Source of the DNA: Prevotellaceae bacterium UBA1743
GTDB lineage: Bacteria; Bacteroidota; Bacteroidia; Bacteroidales; Bacteroidaceae
Assembly: GCA_002314945.1 (NCBI GenBank)
Contig: DCHV01000030.1
Location: 1-39,762, forward strand
Reading direction: 5' to 3'
Length of the DNA stretch: 39,762 bases
Position numbers and translations under genes: made by a program. The notes under the pieces are model-generated. The model was not told where the DNA came from, did no database searches, and worked only from the letters and a program-made list of their open reading frames with translations. Positions 1 through 9,300 of the stretch are shown here, one piece after another. Each line of letters opens with the position of its first letter. Within the stretch, counting starts at the first letter, position 1.

Positions 1-40
1 CACTTTTAGATTAGATTATACACGTATTGTAGTCACATTA

Positions 41-79
41 GTCAATAGTCAATTTCGTTAATGACTAATGACTATTGAC
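41..79. repeat. Imperfect inverted repeat upstream of higBA
   Basis: The arms GTCAATAGTCAAT (41-53) and AATGACTATTGAC (67-79) are reverse complements except for one base. They surround a 13-bp spacer that itself contains another ATGACTA. The stretch 1-140 is otherwise AT-rich and holds no gene that I can see. It could be the terminator of a gene to the left of the window or a dispersed intergenic repeat; no T-run follows, so a terminator is not favoured. Confidence 0.5.
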
Positions 80-144
80 AAAACAAAATCATCATTATGA
101 GAGCCCACCAAGCCTCTCAACTATACTCAAAATATACATAAAAG

Positions 145-207
145 TTTCGAAATACGAAATAAAAGTATACAGAAGTTTCATATTATGAAATAATCTATAT
201 ACTTTTG
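145..207 (+). promoter_or_regulatory. Tandem palindromic operators and -7 box of higBA
   Basis: Two palindromes of the form TTTCRnnnnnYGAAA lie at 145-159 (TTTCGAAATACGAAA) and 176-190 (TTTCATATTATGAAA, perfect), exactly 31 bp apart, so on the same face of the helix. A Bacteroidetes -7 box, TACTTTTG, follows at 200-207, 23 bp before the higB start. The second palindrome covers the place where the -33 element would sit. HigA-type antitoxins repress their own promoters by binding palindromes, so these are the likely HigA sites. The palindromes are seen; HigA binding is inferred. Confidence 0.6.
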
Positions 208-229
208 TACTCTGTAAATATAACATGAT

Positions 230-529
230 ATGAGAATTATTTCATTCAGGAAATTAAAGGAATTCTTTGAAACACCTGGCAATGAGGACAGCGAAATAGC
301 ATTGCGTGCATGGAACGACAATGTCGAACATGCCCAATGGAAAACTCATGCCGACTTGAAACGGGACTATCCTTTCGCGGATTATATTGGTAATGATCGA
401 TATGTTTTCAACATTAAGGGTAATACTTACCGATTGGTAGTTGTGGTTATCTTTACTCCGCAATGGGTATTGGTTCGTTGGGTAGGCAGGCACAAGGATT
501 ATGATAAAATTGATTATATAACCATTTAA
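230..529 (+). CDS. higB: HigB-family toxin (mRNA interferase)
   Basis: A 99-residue protein that matches the HigB_toxin family, RelE-superfamily ribonucleases that cleave mRNA on the ribosome. Family hallmarks are the N-terminal MRIISFRKLKEFFE, the central IGNDRYVFNIKGNTYRLVV strand block and the C-terminal VRWVGRHKDYDKID, in which the basic and His residues are the usual catalytic area. The length is normal for the family and there is no truncation. The start ATG lies 23 bp after the -7 box. The toxin gene comes before the antitoxin gene, the order typical of higBA rather than relBE, and only 12 bp separate them, so they are surely co-transcribed. HigB is expected to be held inactive in the cytoplasm by HigA. 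Confidence 0.85.
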   Translation: MRIISFRKLKEFFETPGNEDSEIALRAWNDNVEHAQWKTHADLKRDYPFADYIGNDRYVFNIKGNTYRLVVVVIFTPQWVLVRWVGRHKDYDKIDYITI

Positions 530-541
530 GTAGATTGCAAT

Positions 542-907
542 ATGGCTGAAATTACAAAAGCTCAGTACGAATATGCATTGGAGCGCATAGAGGAACTGCT
601 TCCATACGTTGGCAATGATGTTCCTATGGAAGACAGACACATGATAGAGATGGATATTGTTTCGGATATAGTAAACCGTTATGAGAAGATTCACTATTCT
701 ATAGAGAAGCCTACACTTGGCGAACTTATCGCTGACCGGTTGGATAATATTGGAATGACAGCCAAGGAACTTGCAGAACGACTTGGCGTTAGCGCTCCAC
801 GCATCAGCGCATATATTCATGGCAAATCCGAACCTTCATTGAAGGTAGCCCGCGGTTTGTGTGATATTCTACACCTCACGCCTGCACAGATTCTTGGATA
901 CAACTGA
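542..907 (+). CDS. higA: HigA-family antitoxin, XRE-type helix-turn-helix regulator
   Basis: A 121-residue protein. Residues 1-55 form an acidic helical region (YALERIEELLPYVGND...), which in this subgroup is the likely toxin-binding part. Residues 60-118 are a Cro/C1-type helix-turn-helix: GMTAKELAERLGVSAPRISAYIHGKSEPS, with the recognition helix around 84-93. Antitoxins of this type neutralise HigB by direct binding and repress the operon promoter, probably through the palindromes at 145-190. The N-terminal extension before the HTH fits the 'long HigA' class found in Bacteroidetes. It starts 12 bp after higB. No recognisable terminator follows, only the repeat array at 932-995. Confidence 0.8.
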   Translation: MAEITKAQYEYALERIEELLPYVGNDVPMEDRHMIEMDIVSDIVNRYEKIHYSIEKPTLGELIADRLDNIGMTAKELAERLGVSAPRISAYIHGKSEPSLKVARGLCDILHLTPAQILGYN

Positions 908-931
908 CCCTTCGTAGTGATACCGATATAA

Positions 932-995
932 GTCCAATTCAGGTCCAATTCAACTCCAATTAAAACAAAGAAAAATTGGAGGTGATTTGGAGGTG
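932..995. repeat. 11-bp-period direct and inverted short repeat array
   Basis: Three copies of (G/C)TCCAATTMA start at 932, 943 and 954. After a 10-bp spacer, two copies of AWTTGGAGGTG in the opposite orientation start at 974 and 985. Both groups have an exact 11-bp period, close to one DNA turn. The inner pair can form an 8-bp stem (954-961 with 974-981). The array lies in the 259-bp gap between higA and the STAS gene, about 90-150 bp upstream of the NRPS operon -7 box. It may be a regulator-binding array or a dispersed repeat; the sequence cannot tell which. Apart from this array and the -7 box, the gap 908-1166 shows nothing. Confidence 0.6.
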
Positions 996-1084
996 AATAA
1001 TTCGGAAGAGCAATGTGAGAAGGCCATCAAAGCTACATGAAGAAGAAAAAGTAGGACAAAGACGCGAATGTAAGAAAAAAAGCG

Positions 1085-1092
1085 TATCTTTG
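1085..1092 (+). promoter_or_regulatory. -7 box of the STAS-MATE-NRPS operon
   Basis: TATCTTTG fits the Bacteroidetes TAnnTTTG consensus exactly. I see no clear TTTG at the usual -33 distance, so the promoter may be weak or need an activator. Transcription should start near 1098-1100. This excludes the in-frame ATG at 1095 as start of the STAS gene and supports the ATG at 1167. No other obvious promoter lies before 13948. Confidence 0.55.
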
Positions 1093-1166
1093 CAATGGTT
1101 AGAGGAGGGATGCCGTATCCAAGGCACCCCTTTTCGCCGAACGAGCAAGACAATTCAAGGAAAGAT

Positions 1167-1472
1167 ATGAAATTCACAATCAGAGAAAACAACGCGGAGG
1201 AAATCCTCATTGCCCTCGGGGGAGAACTGGACACACAGGCAGCACAGTCGTTTGCAACGGACATGCAACCCGTAATGGCAGAGGCCGAGAAGCACATCAC
1301 GATAGACTTCTCGCAACTCGAGTATATCTCCAGCACGGGTATGCGTACCCTCCTCCTTCTCCAGAAGACGGCCGAGGCCAAGGGCGGCAAGGTGACCATC
1401 ACGGGCATGAGCGAGGACATCAGGCAGATTTTCCAGATGACAGGCTTCGACCAGATGATAGAGATTCTGTAA
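1167..1472 (+). CDS. STAS-domain protein, anti-sigma factor antagonist-like
   Basis: A 101-residue single STAS domain of the SpoIIAA/RsbV type. In known systems such proteins bind RsbW/SpoIIAB-like kinases, are inactivated by phosphorylation of a conserved Ser, and free the kinase's other partner when unphosphorylated. The key loop is IDFSQLEYISSTGMRTLLLL; S56 of the SSTG motif matches the phosphorylated Ser of RsbV (DSTG). The start at 1167 is chosen because AAGGAAAGAT precedes it and because translation from 1095 would begin before the predicted transcript start and add a non-homologous 24-residue tail. The next gene encodes an RsbW-like kinase domain fused to an exporter, its obvious partner. 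No sigma factor and no PP2C phosphatase gene is in the window. Confidence 0.85.
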   Translation: MKFTIRENNAEEILIALGGELDTQAAQSFATDMQPVMAEAEKHITIDFSQLEYISSTGMRTLLLLQKTAEAKGGKVTITGMSEDIRQIFQMTGFDQMIEIL

Positions 1473-1522
1473 GGGGACCCTCACACACATTTAGCGGAAG
1501 TATCGGACACAAACACAATCAG

Positions 1523-3304
1523 ATGGAACGTAAGGGTTTTCTCATAAACAAGGCATTCAGGAAGTATCTGTGGGCATCCATCCTGACGGTAGCGGCCACA
1601 CAGGTGGCCAATATTGTGGATGGGGCCCTGGTGGGTAACATCATAGGACCCGAAGGCCTCTCGTCCGTCATCATCAGCCGCCCCGTACTGCAGGGCATCT
1701 TCGCCATCTCCTGCCTGTATGTGGTCAGTTCCTCGATGATTGCCGGCATGGCCATGGGCAACGGAGACAAGGCCAAGGCCAATTCTCAGTTTACACTATC
1801 GATGGTGGTGAGCGTGGTCTTGGGCGTATTGATTTCCGCAGGCGGTATCGTATTCCTCGACCCGCTGATGGAACTATTGTGCAAGGCAGAGGAACTGAAG
1901 CCTATGGCCCGCTCCTTCATGACGGTCACGATACTGTCTGCCATACCACAGCTGCTGATGTACACCCTTCATCAGTTTGTCACAATCGACGGTTCGCCCA
2001 ATCTGATATCGCGTGCAGTCATCATAGGCAACCTGTTCAATGTGGGGCTCGACATCGTGTTCATGAAATACCTGGGCATGGGCATAGCAGGTGCTGCCTG
2101 GGCCACATGTGTCATGTATGTGGTATGTTGCCTGATGATACTGCCGCATTTCCGCAAGAAGGACACCCTGCGACTGACGCGGGGAATATCCAGGGGGCAG
2201 GCAGAGGGTGGCAGGCTTCTCGCACTCGGCACCCCGTTGTTTCTATCCACGATTCTCATATCCGCACAATACACCTGCTACAACAATACCGCAGCCACGT
2301 ACATGGGGCAGTATGGACTTGTGGCACTTGCCGTATGTATTCAGCTGTTCAGCTTCTCGATGATTATCCTGACCGGCTGCCTGCGTACCATTCAGCCCGT
2401 CGGTTCCATCCTGAAGGGCATAGGTGATTCCAGAGGCGTGATGATTCTCTTAGGCAAGGCCTACCGCTTCCTGGCCATAGGACTGGCCATCTACACGCTG
2501 CTCATCGTATGCTTCCCCGTGGAGATAGCAGGCCTCCTGGGTGTAAGGGACGCGGCTGCCACTTCAACCGTCTCCTCGGCCGTAACAGCCTTCACGCTCA
2601 ACATCATCATGCAGGCACTACTCTACAACCTGATGCCTGTATATCAGTTCTACGGTCACGACCGCATGGCCCTGTTCCTCTCCGTAGGGCAGACACTCCT
2701 GCCGATAGCAGGATTCTGGGGACTGGCCCGACTGAGTGCGATGGATTGTTCCGTATGCTCGTTCCATTGTTCACCTACAGTTCCCTGGTACGGATTCTTC
2801 CTCGGCCAGTTGCTCACAGCCATAGTGCTGATAGTATCGGCCGAAATCATCCGCAGAAAGCCTTCTTTCAGCACGCAGGATTTGGCCCCCGTCTGTCTTG
2901 TCCCCCGTGAAGAGGAACGGCCTTCGATAGACTTCTCCTTCGGGTATTCCAAGGAGGAGATGCATCAGGCGTTTGACGGCCTGACTTCCTGGCTCAAGCA
3001 GCAGGCTCTCTCCGAAAGCGTCATCTTCAGGGTACGGATAATTGCCGAGGAGCTGATGTCCAACATCACACGGCATAGCGAGCAGAAGAACAAGAATGCC
3101 TATGCCGACTTCCGGCTGATTATCGACACAGAGGCTGTCACCTTTGTCCTGTCGGATGACGGAAAGCCCTTCAACCCCACAGAAAACAGCGAGAAGGGGT
3201 ACGGGCTGATGATAGCCAACAGAGCCGCAAGCGAGATAAGCTACAAGTATCAGTTTGACCAGAATATGACAACCGTCAAGGTTTACAAATCACCCACGAC
3301 CTAA
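1523..3304 (+). CDS. MATE-family exporter fused to RsbW-like ATPase/serine-kinase domain
   Basis: A 593-residue two-part protein. Residues 1-445 are a MATE-type multidrug/metabolite exporter with about 12 hydrophobic segments; MATE features include QVANIVDGALVGNIIGPEGLSS near the N terminus, the repeat half starting near 230, and NLFNVGLDIVFMKYLGMGIAGAAWAT at 170-194. Residues 465-590 are a GHKL ATPase domain of the RsbW/SpoIIAB class: N box EELMSNITRH (509-518), LSDDGKPFNP (543-552) as G1 box and GYGLMIANR (559-567) as G2 box, all intact. A cytoplasmic kinase domain on a transporter, beside a STAS protein, implies that export and a phospho-switch are coupled. The gene lies 50 bp after the STAS gene and 13 bp before the NRPS, so it most likely exports the NRPS product. 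An insert around 405-422 (MDCSVCSFHCSPTVPWY) is unusual. The direction of control is unknown. Confidence 0.85.
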   Translation: MERKGFLINKAFRKYLWASILTVAATQVANIVDGALVGNIIGPEGLSSVIISRPVLQGIFAISCLYVVSSSMIAGMAMGNGDKAKANSQFTLSMVVSVVLGVLISAGGIVFLDPLMELLCKAEELKPMARSFMTVTILSAIPQLLMYTLHQFVTIDGSPNLISRAVIIGNLFNVGLDIVFMKYLGMGIAGAAWATCVMYVVCCLMILPHFRKKDTLRLTRGISRGQAEGGRLLALGTPLFLSTILISAQYTCYNNTAATYMGQYGLVALAVCIQLFSFSMIILTGCLRTIQPVGSILKGIGDSRGVMILLGKAYRFLAIGLAIYTLLIVCFPVEIAGLLGVRDAAATSTVSSAVTAFTLNIIMQALLYNLMPVYQFYGHDRMALFLSVGQTLLPIAGFWGLARLSAMDCSVCSFHCSPTVPWYGFFLGQLLTAIVLIVSAEIIRRKPSFSTQDLAPVCLVPREEERPSIDFSFGYSKEEMHQAFDGLTSWLKQQALSESVIFRVRIIAEELMSNITRHSEQKNKNAYADFRLIIDTEAVTFVLSDDGKPFNPTENSEKGYGLMIANRAASEISYKYQFDQNMTTVKVYKSPTT

Positions 3305-3317
3305 ATATCGAAGCAAC

Positions 3318-6300
3318 ATGACCTATCCATTATCACAAACCCAGATGGGAATTTATGCAAGTAGCATAAACGCTACTGGAGAGGGAAAATACAATATCAA
3401 CCTCCTGTACAAACTAAGTCCGCAGGTGGATATAGAACGCCTTGCAACTGCAATTGACAGGGTCATCAAGGCACACCCCACCCTATTCGCACGTCTGACG
3501 AATGACGACGAGGGCAATCTCGTGTTTGTACAAAGGGAAGAGCAGTATCACACTCAGGTACTCACCATCCCCAGCCTCGACGAAGTACGCGACCGCATAG
3601 GTGCCGCCTACATCCTCACGCCCTCCCATCCGGCTGAAGCGGGACAAGTTTCCGACCGGCTGTTCCGGACAGAAATATACAAGACGCCAGAGGCTGCCTA
3701 CCTCTACATAGACGCACATCATATCATCTCGGATGGCATGAGCATGACTCATTTCCTGGAAGAAACAGGCGAGGTGTACGAGGGTGCTGCTCCACGTATT
3801 GAGGCAAAGAACATCTTCGACCTGAACCTGGAGGAACAGGCCTTGCGCGAGAGCGAATCCTATACAGAGGCAAAGGAATGGTATCGCCAGAACTTTGCTG
3901 CTGCAGGAGAAGTTAATTCGTTGCCTCAGGGCGATATACTGCGAAAGAGTGCTGCAAATGAATCGGCCGAGGAAGGTATAGGCGTGGTGGAGCGTGAACT
4001 GGAAGTAGAGAGTGAGGGAATCGAGTCTCTCTGCAAAGCAGCAGGCGTACAGAGAAGCACGTATTTTACGGCCGCATTTGCATTCCTGCTAAGCAAGTAT
4101 TCCGGCAACAAGGAGGTAGCATTCTCCACCATATACCATGGCCGCCCGAACAAGGAAGACCGTAGCGCGTACAGCATGATGGTGAAGACCCTGCCTGTCT
4201 ATCAGAGCATGGAGACTACACCAGAGGTGGCTGCTCTCCTCCGTTCTGTCAGCAGTCAGATTCTCGAGAGCAGAAAGCGTACATGCTACTCGTATGCCGA
4301 GGTTCATCAGGAGCTTGGCTTTGAATCCGACATCATGTTTGCCTACCAGGGAAGCCTGAACAATCTTATGCTCACGCTGGGTGGAGTGCCACAAGAGAAC
4401 ATGAACATCCCTATGATTATTCCCGGGATGACAATCAATATAAAACTCCTGGAGACAGACAAAGGGCCCGTAGCTGAGGTTCAGTATCAGAAGAACAGGT
4501 ATTCACGCGACTTCATCGAGGATATGGCAAGTTGCTACGAGAAGGTGCTCTCCGAGATGCTTCTGCATGAGAAGCTCTCTGACATCAACATCATCAGCAA
4601 CGAGCAGCAGAAAGTCCTCGACTCCTTCCATTCAGTCGCTACGGCAGAGGTTCCCTTCAAGCGTTTCCACGAACCAATCCAGCACTACGCCAAGGTAACG
4701 CCCGAGGCCAAGGCCATAGTCGCCTGTGACCGCACCTTGACGTACAAAGAACTGGACGAAGAATCAAGCCGAGTGGCAACTGCCCTGATGGCACGAGGCG
4801 TACAACCGGGAGACCGTGTCGTCCTGCTCCTTCCACGTACCAGCAAGGTACTCTGCTGCATGTTTGGTGTCAGCAAGGCGGGAGCAGCATATATCCCTTG
4901 CGACCCTGCATATCCTACCGACCGCATCAGCCTCATCCTCGAGGACTCGGAGGCAAAATACGTGATTACCAGCGAGGAACACATCAAAGAACATGGCGAG
5001 AAAGCCATCCTCGTCGATGACCTGTGGGCTCTTCCCCATAATGGAGAGGAAAGCCTGCAAAGCCCCGATATAGATATAAATCCGAGGGATTTGGCCTATC
5101 TGATATACACAAGTGGTTCTACAGGTCGTCCCAAGGGCGTGATGTTGCGCCACGAGGCAATCTGCAATTACCTCTACAACCATCCGGCAAACCGCCATAT
5201 CCATGCCCTCGCAGAGGAAGGCGTGAAGGCGTATCTGTGCCTCACGACACTTTCGTTCGACATGTCACTCAAGGAGTTTGGTGTGGCACTACACAACGGT
5301 ATGACCTGCGTGCTGGCCAACGAAGAAGAAACGGAAAACCCAATCCTTCTGGCCGAACTCATCAAGCGAAATAATGTCGAGGCCCTGAATGCCACCCCAT
5401 CACGTCTGCTCGGCTACATGGAAATACCAGAGTTCGAGGAGGCTCTATCCCGATGCAAAGTCATCATGAGTGGTGGCGAGAAGTATTCTTCTGTACTTCT
5501 GGACAAACTGCATAGCATCAAGGATTTGCGCATCTTCAACACATACGGCCCCACGGAAATAACCGTCAGCAGTAATGCTGCCGAACTCACTCAGACAAGC
5601 CACATCACCATCGGACGACCCTTGCTCAATTACCACGAATGGGTAGTGGATACAGACGGCAAGGAACTTCCTGTCGGAGTGGTAGGCGAACTGTATATAG
5701 GTGGCATAGGAGTAGCAGAGGGTTATAACAACCTCGCCCAGAAGACAGCCGAAGCATTCATAGAGTATGGCGGTATGCGTGCATACAAGTCGGGAGATTA
5801 TGCCCGCTGGACACGCGACGGACATATTGAGGTCTTGGGACGCAAGGACGGACAAATCAAGCTCCACGGCCTGCGTATCGAAATCGGAGAGATAGAGTCA
5901 TGCATCAATAAATATCCCGGCATCAAACAGACGATTGTACAGGTATGCCACATCAATGATGACGACTTCCTCGTAGCGTACTTTACCGCAAACGAGCAGA
6001 TAGATGCCGACAAGCTGAAGGCCGAGATATCCGCCACCCTGACTCACTATATGGTGCCAAGCGCATTCGTGCAGATGGAAGCATTCCCACTTACGCCTAA
6101 TGGAAAGACGGACGTAAAGAATCTGCCTCTTCCCTCCATCTCTCCTGTAGCGGAGAGCGCAGGCAAGACGGGCAGGATGCGTGAGATGAACAACCTGGAG
6201 AAAGAACTCTATGACCTGATTGCCGGAGTATTGAAACTCCCCAAACTCTCTGAAACGGAATCACCTGCATTCGATGTGGCAGATTCCCTTTCCTTCGTGG

Positions 6301-9300
6301 GTCTCAGTTCACTCTCTGCCATCAAACTGGCCACTCTCATCTACAAGAACTATGGGTTGCAGTTAAAGTCACAGCAGTTGATGCAGGATGGTACTTTGTT
6401 GAACATAGAGAATGCCATCTGGAACGAGATGCTCTCCGGAGGGAAGAAAGAACCCGTCGAGACAGAGAAGAAAGACACTCCTTCCGATACCGGGCAACAT
6501 CTGTCGGCTCCTCTCTCATTCACTCAACAAGGTGTCTATACCGACTGTATGGCCAATCCAGATATCGTACAGTATAATGTGCCAATATGCGTGAGAATAC
6601 CAGACGGTATCAGTAGCGAGCGTATTGCAGAAGCAATAAAAAAAGTGGTTGCTGCGCATCCCTACATCATGTGCCATTTTGTGGAAGGCAAGAATGGCGA
6701 AGTAGTACAGGAGCCACTAAATGCAAACGATAGCGGAAACTACGACCTACAAATACCCGTAAAGCAACTGACAGCAGAAGAGCTTGAACAGGAAAAGAAG
6801 TCGTTCGTACGTCCATTCGACCTTGCCGAGGGACCACTCTTCCGCTTCGAGATTGTGGAGGAGAAGAACCCTCTCAACTCTCAACTCTCAACTCTCAACT
6901 TATTGATGGATATGCATCACCTCGTAACGGATGGTGCGTCCGAGGACCTCTTACTCAATCAGCTCTGTCAGGCTCTGGATGGAGCAGAGATAGAGAAGGA
7001 GACGTACACCTACTATAACTTCATAGCAGATGAGCAAATCAGCCAGGAAACAGAGGACTATTACGCAGACAGAATGGCGAGAATAGAAGATTCCTCACAG
7101 CTAATTCCTGACGTATTCGAGAAAGACCTGCCTCATACAGAAGGTAGTGTAACAACACCCACGAATCACGATATCGTCAAGGTATGGGCAACAGAACATG
7201 GCGTCACTCCTGCAGCCGTATATCTCTCTGCTGCATACCTTTGCGTAGCACGTTACCTCTGTGAGGATAATGTAAATCTCTGCACCATCTCAAATGGCCG
7301 CAGCAATCTGAGAATAGCCGAAACCATGGGTATGTTCGTGAACACACTCGTACTACAGTCATACGTGGACAACAACCTGTCGTGCCTTGACTTCGTAAGG
7401 AAGAGTGCAGAGGATTTTGCTTCGACAATTGAACACGAGAATTATCCTTTTGCACGTATTGCCGCCAAATATGGCTATCAGCCAAATATCTCGTTTGCCT
7501 ATCAGGTAGGCGTACTGAGCGACTACCACATCCAAGCAGGCAAACTCGAAATCGAGCATCTGGACCTTGATATCGCCAAGGTAGGAGTAAACATAGCGGT
7601 TGCAGGAAATGACGAAGCAGGCTTCAAGATAAAAGTTGACTACGACAAGTCACTTTACTCTGCATTCATGATGCAGCAGTTGGCCATCTCCGTTGAGAAT
7701 GCCGTCCAGGGCATCCTGTCAAAGGACACTCTTGCCGACATCAGCATCACGAATGATGAGCAATGGAGTATGCTCGACAGCTTCAACGCCCAGTTAGACT
7801 TTGGCTACAACCATGATGATACCGTGGTAACTGCCTTCAAGCGTCTGGCCAAGCAGTATCCCGACCAGAAGGCTGTTGTCTATGGTGATGTGGCATATAC
7901 GTACAGCAAACTCGACAAGTTTACCGACCGTCTTGCCGTACGCATTCGTGAGCGGATGCTGCCTTACATCAAAGAGGTTGAGAACACACCTGTGGTTCAG
8001 GATGGGACAAAACTCACGGATGTGGTCGTAAGCATTCTTATCCATCGAAATGAATGGATGCTATTGGCCTCACTTGCTGTCCTGAAGGCCGGTTGTGGCT
8101 ATCAGCCTCTCGACCCGAGCTATCCTCAGGACCGCCTGAACTTCATGGTGAAAGATGCAAGCGCCCGTCTGCTTATCGTGGATGAAGACCTGAGAGACAT
8201 TCTCAACGAATATGAGGGTGATGTAATTCTGACAAAGGATATTGAACAGTTGATTGCCAATGTGCCAGAAGGTAGTGTTGACTATAGCCGCAAGGAAGGA
8301 CTCGTGACCCTACTCTACACATCTGGCTCAACAGGCGTACCCAAGGGCTGTATGCTGGAGCACAGGAACCTTGTTGCCTTCGGTCATGCCACACGTACCA
8401 CGCTCGACATCTCCACAAAGAGCCGTATAGCCGCATACGCAAGCTTTGGCTTTGACGTGAACATGATGGATATGTACTGCTCTATCATGAATGGTGGTAC
8501 GATGTACATTATTCCAGAAGATATGCGCATGAACCTCGATGTGCTGCACGACTACATGGAGGAGGTAGGCATCACACAGATTTTCATGACGACTCAGGTA
8601 GGTGTACAATATCTGGAGAACTATCCAGAGTCGAAGTCACTACGACGTCTTGCCATGGGAGGCGAGAAACTACGTGCAGTAAATCCAAGCAAATTGTCAT
8701 ACAACATCTATAATGGTTATGGCCCGAGCGAGATGACCTGTGGCGTATCGATGTTCACTATCGAACATTGGGAACCAAACATTCCTATCGGCAAACCTAT
8801 GGCTACCCTCCAAGGCTATGTCATAGACAAGACAGGACATCGTCTTCCAGTAGGAGCTGCAGGCGAACTGTGGATAACAGGTCCACAGGTAGCACGTGGC
8901 TACCTCAACCGGCAGGACAAGACCCGTGAAGCATTCTCGCAGAATCCTTTCATCAATCATGCCATGACATCAGATGAAGCGGAACGTCAGTTCTGTTCGC
9001 GCATCTATCATAGTGGTGATATCGTGCGTTATCGCGAGAATGGTGACATAGAGTTCGTGGGACGCAAGGACGGTCAGGTCAAGGTTCGTGGTTTCCGCAT
9101 AGAGCTGAAGGAAGTGGAGGCAGTCATCCGCGATTTCCCCAACGTAAAGGATGTTACCGTACAGGCATACGACTACGAGGATGGTGGCAAGTACATAGCA
9201 GCCTTTGTCGTATGTAATGATGCTTCGATAGACGTTGATGCCCTGAATGCCTTCATCAAGAGTCAGAAGCCGCCCTATATGGTACCTGCCGTAACTATGC

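Noticed and set aside
254..820. Minus-strand open frame across higB and higA
   Set aside because: It is antisense to two well-supported genes and has no recognisable domain.
951..984. Terminator for higBA
   Set aside because: An 8-bp AT-rich stem exists but no T-run follows on either strand; the structure is better explained by the phased repeat array.
1095..1166. Longer start for the STAS protein (ATG at 1095)
   Set aside because: It lies before the expected transcript start set by the TATCTTTG box and adds 24 residues outside the STAS fold; the ATG at 1167 has an AAGGA upstream.
1879..2427. 182-codon plus-strand frame inside the MATE gene
   Set aside because: Its His-rich, out-of-frame translation has no domain and the MATE frame is continuous across it.
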